From assembly GCA_033852135.1 (NCBI GenBank), contig JAWSVB010000030.1:35346-99345 (forward strand): 64,000 nt of DNA, in the 5' to 3' direction. The DNA is from QZLE01 sp033852135 (GTDB lineage Bacteria; Pseudomonadota; Gammaproteobacteria; QZLD01). The translations under genes and the position numbers were made by a program. Shown one piece after another: positions 36,258 through 45,977 of this stretch. The notes beneath the pieces are model-generated. The model was not told where the DNA came from and searched no databases. It saw nothing but the letters and a program-made list of their open reading frames with translations. Position 1 is the stretch's first letter. Each line of letters starts with the position of its first letter.

Positions 36258-37412
36258 TCATTGCATTTTGACAACTGCAACCTCTCCGGTTTCACTCTGG
36301 CAAATAATTAAATCGTTGAATATAACTGGTTGCTGTCTAATTGCTGAATCAAATAGCTCTACTCGTGCAACGATTTCTCCTGTCATTTTATCAATAAAAT
36401 GAAGGTAGCCTTCATAGTCTCCAAGTATTGCATAATTATTATACACATTTGGCTTTGAGGTATTTCTACCAACTAAATCAGTTAGTTTCCAGATTGAGGC
36501 GCCATTATCGCTATTAACAGCCCAAACATTGCTTTTATCATCTGCAATTATAACCTTATCATTATCTAAATATGGCCCTGAATAACTCGATATCTCTCTT
36601 GACCAAAACTCTCTGCCGTCACGAATTGAATATGCACCTAACTTTGACCTGTAACTAGAAACATAGATTTTTTCACCTTGTAAAACAGGGGTTCCATCTA
36701 TATCAATTATTCTCTCTACCTCAGATCTACCTCTTCCAATAGCAATTTGATTTTCCCAAATTACAGACCCACTAGTTACATCAAGAGCTACTAACTTGCC
36801 ATTATCTAATCCAGCATAAACAACACCAGCATTAACTATAGGATCACCTGTTCCTCTTAAGGTTAAAACCGGCATAGATCTATCAAATACCCATTTTTGA
36901 ACCCCGGTTTTAGCATTTAAGGCAAATATACTTCCATCTGCTGTGCGTACGACTAACATGCCATCTGCAACTATTGGTTTTGAAAGTATCTCGGAGCTTA
37001 AAGTCACTGACCACTGCTCTTTACCTGTATCTTTTGCAAAAGCAGCTACATTGGCATTACTATCAGCAACATAAACCAAGCTCTCATAAGCATATGGGCC
37101 TGCAGAGAACATATAATCAGTTGATGCATCCCATAGCTGATTACCAGTTTCAAGGTTATATGCAACCAACTTACCATCTCTAGAGGCTGCATATGCATGA
37201 GAATCTAGAACAAATGGGGCAAGCTTTACATAGTTGTACTCTGTTCCACCACCGATTGAGATATTAGCAACAACATCAAAATTGACTTTATTTTCAATAT
37301 CTTTTAGTTCAGTAGGTTTGACACTGAATTCATCGTCTTTATTAAACCAGCTACAACCGGAAATAGTAATTATTGAAATTAACACTACTATGATACGAAA
37401 TATTTTACTCAT
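36258..37412 (-). CDS. bamB: Outer membrane assembly lipoprotein BamB
   Basis: Lipoprotein of the BAM complex for outer-membrane beta-barrel insertion. It has a lipobox ISGCS (lipidated Cys20) and an eight-bladed PQQ-type propeller with repeated AxNAKTGVQKWVF and LDVTSGSVIWE patterns. It is 384 residues. In E. coli it directly follows yfgM; here a strong terminator lies between, so it has its own promoter in the short 37413-37481 stretch. The NRDE gene follows. Confidence 0.93.
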   Translation of the reverse strand: MSKIFRIIVVLISIITISGCSWFNKDDEFSVKPTELKDIENKVNFDVVANISIGGGTEYNYVKLAPFVLDSHAYAASRDGKLVAYNLETGNQLWDASTDYMFSAGPYAYESLVYVADSNANVAAFAKDTGKEQWSVTLSSEILSKPIVADGMLVVRTADGSIFALNAKTGVQKWVFDRSMPVLTLRGTGDPIVNAGVVYAGLDNGKLVALDVTSGSVIWENQIAIGRGRSEVERIIDIDGTPVLQGEKIYVSSYRSKLGAYSIRDGREFWSREISSYSGPYLDNDKVIIADDKSNVWAVNSDNGASIWKLTDLVGRNTSKPNVYNNYAILGDYEGYLHFIDKMTGEIVARVELFDSAIRQQPVIFNDLIICQSETGEVAVVKMQ

Positions 37413-37481
37413 TAGGAGTTCTCATGACGTGGAAAAGAATATTTATAGAAGGTATGGCAGTTGAAATATAAAAAAATTCAA

Positions 37482-37510
37482 AAAGCACCTGCATTTTATG
37501 CAGGTGCTTT
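37482..37510 (-). terminator. Rho-independent terminator of the hisS-yfgM operon
   Basis: Perfect 13-bp stem AAAGCACCTGCAT/ATGCAGGTGCTTT with a 3-nt loop, followed by GAATTTTTTTATATT on the minus strand. It lies 10 bp after yfgM. Confidence 0.95.
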
Positions 37511-37519
37511 ATTTAATAA

Positions 37520-38155
37520 TTAAGACTTACCGCCAAGATTTTTATATTTTAGCTGCAATGAATTATTTCTTTTAGCTTCATCACCCAAGATAGTGATTGA
37601 CTCAGCATAAAGTGCTAATGCTTTAGCTTGGTCGCCTTTCTCACTATAGATGTCAGCTTGAAGCTCTTTAATTTGTGCTTGTTGCCCTTTATCTTTGATA
37701 TCTGCAAGCGTCTGTAGCGCTACATCTAATTCACCCTTTGCATATTGAACTTGAGCAATTCTAAAGTTAATAACTGGCTTTAGCTGCGCACTTTTAGCAA
37801 GATTAAGAGCAGAAGTTAAATGAGTTAGTGCTGTGTCATAATCTTCATTATCAACTGCTACTTTTGCTAGTGTCAATGCAGTAAATTCTGCATATACAGT
37901 AGAGTTATGATCTTTGATTAGAGCTTCAGCTCTTTTGATATCGCCCTCTTCAGGCTCGTCATGTAGCTGTTTAATAACCTGGCTATACTCTGCAGATGCT
38001 TTATAGGCGGAGTTTAACTTCTGCTTTTGCCAATATTTATATCCAGCTACAGCAGATAAAGCTATTGCTAAACCTATGATTATGGCTGTGCCGTTATCTT
38101 TCCACCATTTTTTTAAAGCTTCAACTTGTTCATCTTCTGTGCGAATTTCGTTCAC
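37520..38155 (-). CDS. yfgM: YfgM family ancillary SecYEG/PpiD protein
   Basis: A 211-residue inner-membrane protein. A cytoplasmic N-terminus with EDEQVEALKKWWKDNG is followed by one helix (about 22-42) and a periplasmic TPR domain. YfgM works with PpiD at the Sec translocon and affects stress signalling. The start is GTG with AAGGAG 6 nt upstream. It follows hisS after 23 bp. Confidence 0.92.
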   Translation of the reverse strand: MNEIRTEDEQVEALKKWWKDNGTAIIIGLAIALSAVAGYKYWQKQKLNSAYKASAEYSQVIKQLHDEPEEGDIKRAEALIKDHNSTVYAEFTALTLAKVAVDNEDYDTALTHLTSALNLAKSAQLKPVINFRIAQVQYAKGELDVALQTLADIKDKGQQAQIKELQADIYSEKGDQAKALALYAESITILGDEAKRNNSLQLKYKNLGGKS

Positions 38156-38178
38156 AACTAGCTCCTTACGCTATTATT

Positions 38179-39459
38179 CTAGTTTCCTTTGTTGATTAAA
38201 TCTTGTAGCTTTGTCACCAATTGATCAAAACTACATTCAACCTGTTCTGAGTTATCTAATAGAGGCTTAACTCCATATAACCCTTTTTCCAATTCATCAT
38301 CGCCAATGATTATAGCGAACTTTGCACCACATTTGTTTGCTTTTTTGAATTGTGATTTAAAGCTTCCACCACCAGCATTTGTAATCAGCTTAATTCCTGC
38401 AACTGTATCACGAATTTGCTCAGATAGATAAACAGCATGTGGCTGTGCTTTCTCTCCTGCTGCAACAATATATACATCAGGGGTATTGCTTGAAACTTGA
38501 ATATTTAACTCTTCAAGCATTGCAATTATTCGTTCAAGGCCAAGTGCAAATCCTACTGCTGGAGTTGGTTTACCGCCGATTTGCTCCACAAGTCCATCAT
38601 AACGACCGCCGGCACAAACTGTACCTTGAGCACCTAATTTAGTAGTAACCCACTCAAATACCGTACGATTATAATAATCTAGTCCGCGCACCAATCTTGG
38701 ATTCAACTTATAGTCAATTCCATTATCATCTAAAATTTTAAGCAAACCTTCAAAGTGGACTCTTGATTCTTCATCGAGATAGTCAGTCAAAACAGGTGCA
38801 TTATCAACTAGCTGCTTCATATCTGGATTTTTTGTATCCAGGATTCTTAGCGGATTGGTTTCTAGCCTTCTACAACTATCCTCATCAAGCTGATCTTTAT
38901 TAGCTGAGAAATATTCAACTAAAACTTCTCTGTATTCAGCCCTTGCTTCATTCGTACCTAGAGAGTTAATTTGTAACTCTAAATCAGTTATACCTAGCTC
39001 TTTCCAAAAACGTGCTGAGAGCAAAATAACTTCTGCATCAATATCTGGTCCATCAATACCGAAGGTTTCAACACCAATTTGATTAAACTGGCGATATCTT
39101 CCCTTTTGCGGTCTTTCATGGCGGAACATTTGACCTGCATACCATAAGCGTTGCTGTTGGTTATGCAGCAGTCCATGTTCTATACATGCACGTACACAGC
39201 CGGCGGTTCCTTCTGGTCTAAGCGCTAGGCTATCACCATTTCTATCCGGAAAGGTGTACATCTCTTTTTCGACGATATCGGTAACTTCACCAATGGAGCG
39301 GCAAAAAAGATCAGTCATCTCAACAATAGGCATACGAATTTCATTATACCCATAACTATTTAAAACTGACCTGAACTTCGCTTCAACAAACTGCCAGATA
39401 TGTGAGACATCTGGAAGACAGTCGTTCATTCCACGTATGGCTTGAATTTTCTTACTCAA
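38179..39459 (-). CDS. hisS: Histidyl-tRNA synthetase
   Basis: Class II aminoacyl-tRNA synthetase, 426 residues. It has the N-terminal IRGMNDCLPD, motif 2 (FRHERPQKGRYRQFNQ), the histidine-specific LVRGLDYYNRTVFE and motif 3 (GFALGLERI), and a C-terminal anticodon-binding domain. The start is TTG with GAGG 6 nt upstream. Upstream is rodZ (34 bp). ispG, which lies between rodZ and hisS in E. coli, is missing here. Confidence 0.96.
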   Translation of the reverse strand: MSKKIQAIRGMNDCLPDVSHIWQFVEAKFRSVLNSYGYNEIRMPIVEMTDLFCRSIGEVTDIVEKEMYTFPDRNGDSLALRPEGTAGCVRACIEHGLLHNQQQRLWYAGQMFRHERPQKGRYRQFNQIGVETFGIDGPDIDAEVILLSARFWKELGITDLELQINSLGTNEARAEYREVLVEYFSANKDQLDEDSCRRLETNPLRILDTKNPDMKQLVDNAPVLTDYLDEESRVHFEGLLKILDDNGIDYKLNPRLVRGLDYYNRTVFEWVTTKLGAQGTVCAGGRYDGLVEQIGGKPTPAVGFALGLERIIAMLEELNIQVSSNTPDVYIVAAGEKAQPHAVYLSEQIRDTVAGIKLITNAGGGSFKSQFKKANKCGAKFAIIIGDDELEKGLYGVKPLLDNSEQVECSFDQLVTKLQDLINKGN

Positions 39460-39493
39460 AAAGAACCTCTATCATGCATTTTAAAAAGGTGGG

Positions 39494-40618
39494 CTATTTT
39501 AACTGAAACTTTGCTACTTCACCAAGATCAAAGTTGCCAAAATCATAGTTCTCACCATTAAACTCAACTTTAACTGCTCCAGCATTCCCTAGTTTTATAT
39601 TGAATGGGCTTTGCCCTTGTATAGTTTTTGTAGATAACCCTGGGATTACAGTGAAGAAAAACTTCTTTCCCGTTGCATCTTTTATCTCAATATATGAATC
39701 TGCTGCTAATGTTAGCTTAACAGTGTCTTCTTTTGTGCTGGAAGCTTCACTCTCTTCAGTAATGGAGCTTGCAGCATTATTTTCTGTTGTTTGTTCTTGA
39801 TTAGGCAGATTTTGAGCTAACTCTGTACTGCTCTCTTCTTCTAGTTGATCATTGGTAGATATTTCATCCGACTCTTGCTTTGCTTCATCACTACTATTAA
39901 CAGAGGAATCAGAGCTCGGAAGGGAAAGAGACATGGTTTGTGTTGTTTCAGTTGAACTTAGCACTTCAGACTCAGATTCAGAATGCTGCTCTACTGGTAA
40001 GCTATTAGATGACGAATCTTCAACTGGCAGGCTCATACCTGACTCATTTTCGGACATTTCATCGGCTGCACCAGCTTCAGTTTCACCATCCACATTTTCA
40101 GAATTATCACTAGTTTGCTCTATGGTGGTTCCAGCACCATTACTTGCAGGAAATGATGTGGTGTCCTTAGTTAAAAAGGTCCATATTCCATAACCTATTG
40201 CGAATAAAACTATGACTAAAAATACAATAAACAAGGTCGAAGAGCTGTCTTTTTTACGCTTGTATTTTTTCTTTTTAATTATTGTTCTGTTAGTAGCAGG
40301 CTGAACTTTTGCTGCTGCCTTAGTACTTACATCAACGGCTGAAGTTAATTTCTTTTGTCTTTCAAGCAAAGGCTCAGGATCTATATTTAGAAGATTTGCA
40401 TAACTGCGCAAATAACCTCTGGTGTAAATAGCTGGAGGTAAATTGCTGTAATCATCCCTCTCTAAGCCATTTATTATTTCCTGGGTAACATTAAGCTGTG
40501 TTGCAACATCACTAATTGAGAGCCCTTTCGACTCCCTGCTATCAGCTAGCGTCTGACCAGGACCATACTCGAGAGAAACTGCTACATACTCTTGGCTATT
40601 CTTTTCTATTTCAGTCAT
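39494..40618 (-). CDS. rodZ: RodZ family cytoskeletal protein
   Basis: Inner-membrane protein that links MreB to the cell-wall elongation machinery. The 374-residue protein has an N-terminal HTH (GQTLADSRESKGLSISDVAT, LERDDYSNLPPAIYTRGYLRSYA), one helix at about 128-146 after a Lys-rich stretch, a long Ser/Glu/Thr-rich linker (about 150-290) and a C-terminal DUF4115 domain (ADSYIEIKDATGKK). It begins 1 bp after pilF. Confidence 0.9.
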   Translation of the reverse strand: MTEIEKNSQEYVAVSLEYGPGQTLADSRESKGLSISDVATQLNVTQEIINGLERDDYSNLPPAIYTRGYLRSYANLLNIDPEPLLERQKKLTSAVDVSTKAAAKVQPATNRTIIKKKKYKRKKDSSSTLFIVFLVIVLFAIGYGIWTFLTKDTTSFPASNGAGTTIEQTSDNSENVDGETEAGAADEMSENESGMSLPVEDSSSNSLPVEQHSESESEVLSSTETTQTMSLSLPSSDSSVNSSDEAKQESDEISTNDQLEEESSTELAQNLPNQEQTTENNAASSITEESEASSTKEDTVKLTLAADSYIEIKDATGKKFFFTVIPGLSTKTIQGQSPFNIKLGNAGAVKVEFNGENYDFGNFDLGEVAKFQLK

Positions 40619-40619
40619 G

Positions 40620-41513
40620 TTATTTCTTATTATCTTTTGTTTTATTATTTTGCTTTATTTCAGACTCTAACATATATGCTTGGTGCGTTTGTTTAGAGTC
40701 AGGGAAATCATTTTTCAATCTATTGAAGAATGTTGCAGCCTCTGAATCATTACCTAATGCTTGTTCAATTTCATATGCAAGCACAAGTACATCTGGTGTA
40801 ATTGGCCCTACAACGAAATATCTATCGATATATGCTTTAGCAAGCGGATATTGCTTTTGTATGGCAAATAATTTTGTCATATTTAACAGCGCAGGATAGT
40901 AGGTGCGGTTATTTGTTAAAGCTGTGCGGTAATACTCTATGGCTTGGTCATAATTTTTAGCTAAAAAAGCGCAGTAACCAGCATTCGTATACGATACTTC
41001 GCGATTTTGATATAGCTTATTTCTAAAGGCAACTTGGAAAAATTGATCTGCCTCATCATAACGAGCCAGACCACATAGAAAACGAGCATAGTTATTATGA
41101 GCTGATGCTGCTTTTTCTCTACCCTCAAGCTTTACCGCTTCTCTAAAAAACTCTTCTGCTTTTTCTTTATAGTTTAATCGTTCATTAAGCAATCCAAGCC
41201 CAAGGTTAACTTGAGTAGATTCTGGGTTTTGAGCATAGGCTTTAGCTAATTTCATATCAGCTTTTTCAATATCACCACGACGTAAATATGCGATACCTAA
41301 TTCTGCATTGATTTCTGCTGCTTTTAAAAAGCGATCTGGGTCGGGGTTATCTTGCGAAGAATCGCTGTTATCTTGTTGAGGTGATTGCTGTTGATTCTTA
41401 TACTCTAATTTTATTGGCTTGATACCTTTTTCATCAGGCTTAACCTCTTCACCGCCGCATGACGCTAATAGTAAAAATAGAGAGATAGTTAGTATACGAT
41501 TGAGGGTTGTCAT
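40620..41513 (-). CDS. pilW: Type IV pilus biogenesis/stability lipoprotein PilW (PilF)
   Basis: Outer-membrane lipoprotein with TPR repeats that stabilises type IV pili (pilotin of PilQ). It has the lipobox LLASCG and at least four TPR-like helices pairs (AELGIAYLRRGDIEKADMKLAKA, NNYARFLCGLARYDEADQFF, NAGYCAFLAKNYDQAIEYYR). The start at 41513 is chosen because AGGA lies 5 nt upstream. The longer frame overlaps rlmN. No other pilus gene is in the window. Confidence 0.88.
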   Translation of the reverse strand: MTTLNRILTISLFLLLASCGGEEVKPDEKGIKPIKLEYKNQQQSPQQDNSDSSQDNPDPDRFLKAAEINAELGIAYLRRGDIEKADMKLAKAYAQNPESTQVNLGLGLLNERLNYKEKAEEFFREAVKLEGREKAASAHNNYARFLCGLARYDEADQFFQVAFRNKLYQNREVSYTNAGYCAFLAKNYDQAIEYYRTALTNNRTYYPALLNMTKLFAIQKQYPLAKAYIDRYFVVGPITPDVLVLAYEIEQALGNDSEAATFFNRLKNDFPDSKQTHQAYMLESEIKQNNKTKDNKK

Positions 41514-41520
41514 TCCGTTC

Positions 41521-42591
41521 CTATTGCTGATTTTCCTTGTCATTCTTTCCTGCCAACTGTCCGCATGCTGCATCGATATCTTCACCGCGAGATCTTCTCA
41601 TTGTAACCGTAATTCCAGCATTAAGTATGATATTCGCAAATCTTTCGATTCTTGCCTCATCTGAGCATTTATAATCGCACTCAGGAAATGTGTTAAACGG
41701 TATCAGATTTATTTTCGATGGTACATGTTTAATTAGTGAAATTAGCTGCTTTGCGTCTTGATCTGAATCATTAATTCCTTTTAACATCACATACTCCCAT
41801 GTAATAGAGCGGTGATGAGACCCTTTAAGGTAGTCTCTGCAAGCTGGAATTAACTCTTCTAGTGGATATTTTTTGTTTACTGGGAGAATCTTATCTCTGG
41901 TTTTATTATTGGGGGCATGTAGTGAAACCGCTAAACTAACATCTGTAAGCGACTTCATCTTTTTTATTGCTGGCACTACTCCTGCCGTGCTAATAGTTAC
42001 TCTACGTTTAGAAATATTAAACCCAAGATCATCCATCATAATATTGGTTGCGGTGATTGAGTTATTAAAGTTAAGAAGCGGCTCGCCCATCCCCATTAAC
42101 ACTATATTTGTAACCGGGTTTTCTCTATCCATTTTAACCATTGTTTCTTGTCTGGCTAAAAAGACTTGGCCAACAATTTCTGCTGCCGTTAAATTTCGCG
42201 TTAATCCAAGTGTTGCTGTTGAGCAAAACTTGCAACCAAGTGAGCACCCTACCTGCGTTGAAACACACAAGGTTCCTCTGTCTTCTGTTGGTATATACAC
42301 CATCTCAACAGCGTTGCCATCATCAAACACTAGCAGCCACTTTATACTGCCATCTTCTGATACTTGAGTTTGTTTTATTTCAGGGAGGGAAATAAATGAT
42401 ATCTGAGCAAGAGCATCACGAGATTTTTTACTTATATCAGTCATCTGGTCAAAATCGATAACTGAGCGATGATAGATCCATTTCATTAACTGGGTAGTTC
42501 GAAATGGTTTTTCGCCCATTCCACCTAGTAACTCATCAAGCTTTTGCTTATCTAAGCCAAGTAGGTTTATTTTTTCAACTGCTTCGTTCAC
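41521..42591 (-). CDS. rlmN: Dual-specificity RNA methyltransferase RlmN
   Basis: Radical SAM enzyme that makes 2-methyladenosine in 23S rRNA (A2503) and tRNA (A37). The 356-residue protein has the CxxxCxxC motif (GCSLGCKFCSTATLG), GMGEPLLN, and a C-terminal Cys in DIDAACGQLA. The start is GTG, with GAG 5 nt upstream. It is 7 bp upstream of pilW and 10 bp downstream of an uncharacterised gene. Confidence 0.96.
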   Translation of the reverse strand: MNEAVEKINLLGLDKQKLDELLGGMGEKPFRTTQLMKWIYHRSVIDFDQMTDISKKSRDALAQISFISLPEIKQTQVSEDGSIKWLLVFDDGNAVEMVYIPTEDRGTLCVSTQVGCSLGCKFCSTATLGLTRNLTAAEIVGQVFLARQETMVKMDRENPVTNIVLMGMGEPLLNFNNSITATNIMMDDLGFNISKRRVTISTAGVVPAIKKMKSLTDVSLAVSLHAPNNKTRDKILPVNKKYPLEELIPACRDYLKGSHHRSITWEYVMLKGINDSDQDAKQLISLIKHVPSKINLIPFNTFPECDYKCSDEARIERFANIILNAGITVTMRRSRGEDIDAACGQLAGKNDKENQQ

Positions 42592-42601
42592 GACAACTCT
42601 T

Positions 42602-43033
42602 TTATTTTATTTTTTCTTCAATTTCAGGCAGGCAATCTTTAATCCATTGCATCGCTTCATTTGCATAAATTAGAGGTGGTTCACCACCTTCTAGAAAGAG
42701 ACCATCTGTTAGTTCAGCTAGTGCCGCAGAAGCGATAAGTGAGCATTTGTACTCACGATAATCTGTATGGGTTACAAATACAGCGGCATAATCTCTATCG
42801 CCGACATATTTCATATCTTCTGGTTCAAAGAACTCTTCATCTATTTCACCAACATACAGCTCAAAACCTGTCTCTACATCATCAAGCTTAAGCGATACAA
42901 AACCTTCAAAATCTTCAAATTCAAAATCTTCTAATAATTCGACTTTGAATCCTGCATTATTTATCTGTTCAATAAGCATGGATGGGGTTAATTTGCAGTT
43001 TTTGCTGAATACAACGATATTTTCTACAGACAT
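42602..43033 (-). CDS. Uncharacterised acidic protein
   Basis: A 143-residue acidic protein that I do not recognise. It lacks a signal peptide and membrane helix. Visible features are ENIVVFSKNCKLTPSMLIEQ, a cluster of Glu/Asp/Phe (EDFEFEDFEGFVSLKLDD) and a C-terminus GEPPLIYANEAMQWIKDCLPE. The ATG at 43033 has AAGG 7 nt upstream; the longest frame begins 32 codons earlier in non-conserved-looking sequence. It lies 10 bp before rlmN, in the place where many relatives have ndk. Confidence 0.7.
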   Translation of the reverse strand: MSVENIVVFSKNCKLTPSMLIEQINNAGFKVELLEDFEFEDFEGFVSLKLDDVETGFELYVGEIDEEFFEPEDMKYVGDRDYAAVFVTHTDYREYKCSLIASAALAELTDGLFLEGGEPPLIYANEAMQWIKDCLPEIEEKIK

Positions 43034-43143
43034 TACGCGGCCTTGTAAATTTGAGATTATGTAGGATTTTATAGAATTGAAGCTGTTGAAGCTACAACTA
43101 TTACTAGCTGTAGCTTGGATTTGACTCAAAAAATGAACTAACC

Positions 43144-43788
43144 TTATTCTTTACCAGACTCATCAAGAGCTTTTAATACCAGCTGAGGGTACCCTCCTGC
43201 TCTAAAAACTTTATCTTTAACTACAAACACAGGCGCTTTAGCATGATTAATTTTTTTAAGCTTAGAATACACCTCTTTACCATGCTCAGATTCTTGTAGG
43301 TCATATTCTACAAATTTAATATTCCGCCTATGTAAATCCTCTCTAGCTTTATCACTCCAACCACACCATGAAAATACATATAACTCCAGCTTGTCAGACT
43401 GTGCAACATAATCTATATCGAGAGTGGCAACATCATATACTGAGCCTGTTGATTCAGTATTAAAAGAAGATATTCCATCAAAGGAACCAGTTGACCAACC
43501 CAAGTCATTAATAGCGTACTTAATCCCAAATACCGTAGCTATCACAATTGCTAGTCCAACAAGATATTTAACCGCTGGATTTTCACTTACAGGGACAGGT
43601 GCACGCTGAACCCCTACTTTCTCATTGCTCTTTGATGATTGAATGTTCTGCTCTTCTCTTTTTTTGAGCTTATTTAGATATACTCCACACCCTGGACATT
43701 GTGGGTTTAAACTACTTTCTGTAGAAGTGATTTTCTCTCCACAATTTGGGCATACTTCCCCATGATCGGTTGGTTCTAGGCTTAACAT
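43144..43788 (-). CDS. Zinc-ribbon, membrane-anchored glutaredoxin-like protein
   Basis: A 214-residue fusion. The N-terminus is a zinc ribbon (CPNCGEK...CPGCGVYL), residues about 72-92 form one membrane helix (VKYLVGLAIVIATVFGI), and the C-terminal 85 residues are a glutaredoxin fold with a CGWS active site (C-x-x-S, monothiol form) and later APVFVVKDKVFRAGGYPQL. The thioredoxin-fold domain faces either the cytoplasm or periplasm; one helix does not say which. Its ATG touches the mazG stop codon, GAGGGGGG being the SD. Confidence 0.75.
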   Translation of the reverse strand: MLSLEPTDHGEVCPNCGEKITSTESSLNPQCPGCGVYLNKLKKREEQNIQSSKSNEKVGVQRAPVPVSENPAVKYLVGLAIVIATVFGIKYAINDLGWSTGSFDGISSFNTESTGSVYDVATLDIDYVAQSDKLELYVFSWCGWSDKAREDLHRRNIKFVEYDLQESEHGKEVYSKLKKINHAKAPVFVVKDKVFRAGGYPQLVLKALDESGKE

Positions 43789-44598
43789 TTACCCCCCCTC
43801 TTTTTCAGCTTGTTTAATTTTATTCCATAATCGATCTAGTAGCTCAAGGTCAGCAGATTCAAAATCGATACTGCTTTTATTAAGCTCATCTTCTATACCG
43901 CGGAAACGTCTTTCGAATTTTGCATTGGTACTGGTTACTGCTGATTCAGGATCTATATTAAATTTCCGGGCTAAATTGGCGATTACAAATAAGATATCCC
44001 CTATCTCGTCATTGAGCTTTTTGCGGTTATTATTATCTATCTCAACAATTACCTCATCTAGCTCCTCTTTGATCTTTTCTATTACGCCAATATGGTCTGG
44101 CCAATCAAATCCAACATTTGCAGCCTTTTTTTGTAATTTAACTGCTCGGGACATTGCTGGCATTTTCATGCTTACACCATCTAAAACAGACGATATTTGA
44201 CTCCCACCTTTTGCAAGTTTCTCTATGGCCTTTAGCTGTTCCCAAGCTTTTGTCTGCTCCTCTGCAGAATCAATTTTAATATCAGCCTTTCCATTAGAGA
44301 AGACATGTGGATGTCTGCGCTCCATCTTTTCACATACTGCTTCTACAACATCATTAAAATCAAAGTGATCTTGCTCTTTAGCCATCTGCGAATGGAATAC
44401 TACTTGAAACAGAAGATCTCCAAGCTCATATTTAAGCTCTTCAATATCATTACGATGGATCGCGTCTGCTACTTCATATGATTCTTCAATCGTATATGGG
44501 GCAATTGTAGAGAAGGTTTGCTCCTTATCCCATGGGCACCCATCTTCGGGGTGGCGCAGTGCCTCCATTATCTTGAGTAATTTTTCAATATTCCCCAT
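43789..44598 (-). CDS. mazG: Nucleoside triphosphate pyrophosphohydrolase MazG
   Basis: Hydrolyses (d)NTPs to monophosphates; affects ppGpp and removes abnormal nucleotides. The 269-residue two-domain form has LKYELGDLLFQVVFHSQMA and a second EExxE/ExxD site (EELDEVIVEIDN..EIGDILFVIANLARK). The ATG at 44598 has AGGA 5 nt upstream. It lies 34 bp after the phoQ-like gene. Confidence 0.93.
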   Translation of the reverse strand: MGNIEKLLKIMEALRHPEDGCPWDKEQTFSTIAPYTIEESYEVADAIHRNDIEELKYELGDLLFQVVFHSQMAKEQDHFDFNDVVEAVCEKMERRHPHVFSNGKADIKIDSAEEQTKAWEQLKAIEKLAKGGSQISSVLDGVSMKMPAMSRAVKLQKKAANVGFDWPDHIGVIEKIKEELDEVIVEIDNNNRKKLNDEIGDILFVIANLARKFNIDPESAVTSTNAKFERRFRGIEDELNKSSIDFESADLELLDRLWNKIKQAEKEGG

Positions 44599-44632
44599 TA
44601 TCTTCCTATAAATACTGTGATTAACATATGTG

Positions 44633-45973
44633 CTACCGCGGTGGAATCTCAATTTTTATTGATGCACCACCGTTGCTATTCTTACCGATTATTAACATTC
44701 CAAGATATGAGTCGACTAGATCTTTAACTACTGCTAACCCTATCCCATGACCTGGGGTTGAGGTATCTGCCCGACCACCTCTAACTAAAATATGATCTAC
44801 TGACTCTAAATCTATCCCGGGGCCATCATCATCTATCGATATTTGAACCCCTTTTATTCTGGCGTCTGTTTCAGTGATTTGCTTAATTTCAACACTTACT
44901 GAGCTGGCAGTCCATTTAAATGCGTTCTCCAATAAATTGCCCAGAATCTCCATTAAGTCACCTTCAATGGCATTTATCTCTACATTTTCATCACATAGCA
45001 ATTCACAGTCGATATTTTTTTCTGCAAAAACTTTATTTAAGGCTGAAATTAATCTTTCAGCCACGGGAAATACTTTTATTGCAGATGCATAGGTGATACG
45101 ACCTGATAGAGCCGCACGTGATAGTTGATATTCAACCATCGAGTCAATACGATCAATCTGCTCTAACATTACTACATTGCTGTTGATAACCTCTACTTCA
45201 TTGCGTAGCACTGCAAGAGGTGTTTTCAAACTATGCGCCAAATTTGCTAATGTATCGCGATATTGTTTTAGACGCTTACGTTCGTTCTCTACTAAAACAT
45301 TGAGGTTATGGGTTATCCCTTTTATCTCTTTTGGGTACTCACCAGTAAGTGCATCCGACTTACCTGTTTCTATATCTATTATATCTTGCTCAACTTTCTG
45401 CAGCGGACTTAAACCCCATTTCAAAATGTAGAGTTGTACCACTACTAAGATGACAGCAAGACCTGCCATCCAGCCATATAACGTATTTCGATAAGACCAA
45501 ATCTGAGCATTATAACCTTCGCTATCTTCAACTATAGCCACAGTGAAAGCATGTTCTTTCTGGTCATAAGATTGCCAAGCTACTCCATATTGAAGAGTTA
45601 ACATCTCTTTTGGTGTTTGTGTTTTTGAAATTTGCTCAGAGCCTGCTGTTTGGAAGTTTATCTTTTGCGGCTGTATGCCAATAGCTGAGGGGGAGCTCCA
45701 GATAGCTTGGCCTGATTCATCAATAACATATGCGTACAAGCCCGACTCTGGCAACATAAGCTTTTGTTCGGATAGGGTTTCCGGTAATACCAGCTTTCCG
45801 TCTTCTAGCTCAGCTGCGGCTAAAAGGGTATATACATTTGAGTGTAATCTTTCATCTCTGGCTTCATCAGCAACTGACCTAAAGGCTTTTTCCAGGGTAA
45901 CTGCTGTTACAACTAGAAAAAAAATCACAACTAACGAGCCAACAATTAATAAGCGCTTTTTTATTGAGTTCAT
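44633..45973 (-). CDS. phoQ: PhoQ-type sensor histidine kinase
   Basis: A 446-residue inner-membrane kinase. Two helices (about 8-28 and 163-183) flank a periplasmic sensor domain. Then come a HAMP-like segment, the H-box NLAHSLKTPLAVLRNE, the N-box NLLENAFKWT and G-boxes DDGPGI and GHGIGLAVV. Its regulator is the neighbouring PhoP-like protein, 4 bp upstream, so I call it PhoQ-type. The signal (Mg2+, peptides, pH) is not shown by the sequence. Confidence 0.85.
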   Translation of the reverse strand: MNSIKKRLLIVGSLVVIFFLVVTAVTLEKAFRSVADEARDERLHSNVYTLLAAAELEDGKLVLPETLSEQKLMLPESGLYAYVIDESGQAIWSSPSAIGIQPQKINFQTAGSEQISKTQTPKEMLTLQYGVAWQSYDQKEHAFTVAIVEDSEGYNAQIWSYRNTLYGWMAGLAVILVVVQLYILKWGLSPLQKVEQDIIDIETGKSDALTGEYPKEIKGITHNLNVLVENERKRLKQYRDTLANLAHSLKTPLAVLRNEVEVINSNVVMLEQIDRIDSMVEYQLSRAALSGRITYASAIKVFPVAERLISALNKVFAEKNIDCELLCDENVEINAIEGDLMEILGNLLENAFKWTASSVSVEIKQITETDARIKGVQISIDDDGPGIDLESVDHILVRGGRADTSTPGHGIGLAVVKDLVDSYLGMLIIGKNSNGGASIKIEIPPR

Positions 45974-45977
45974 TAAA

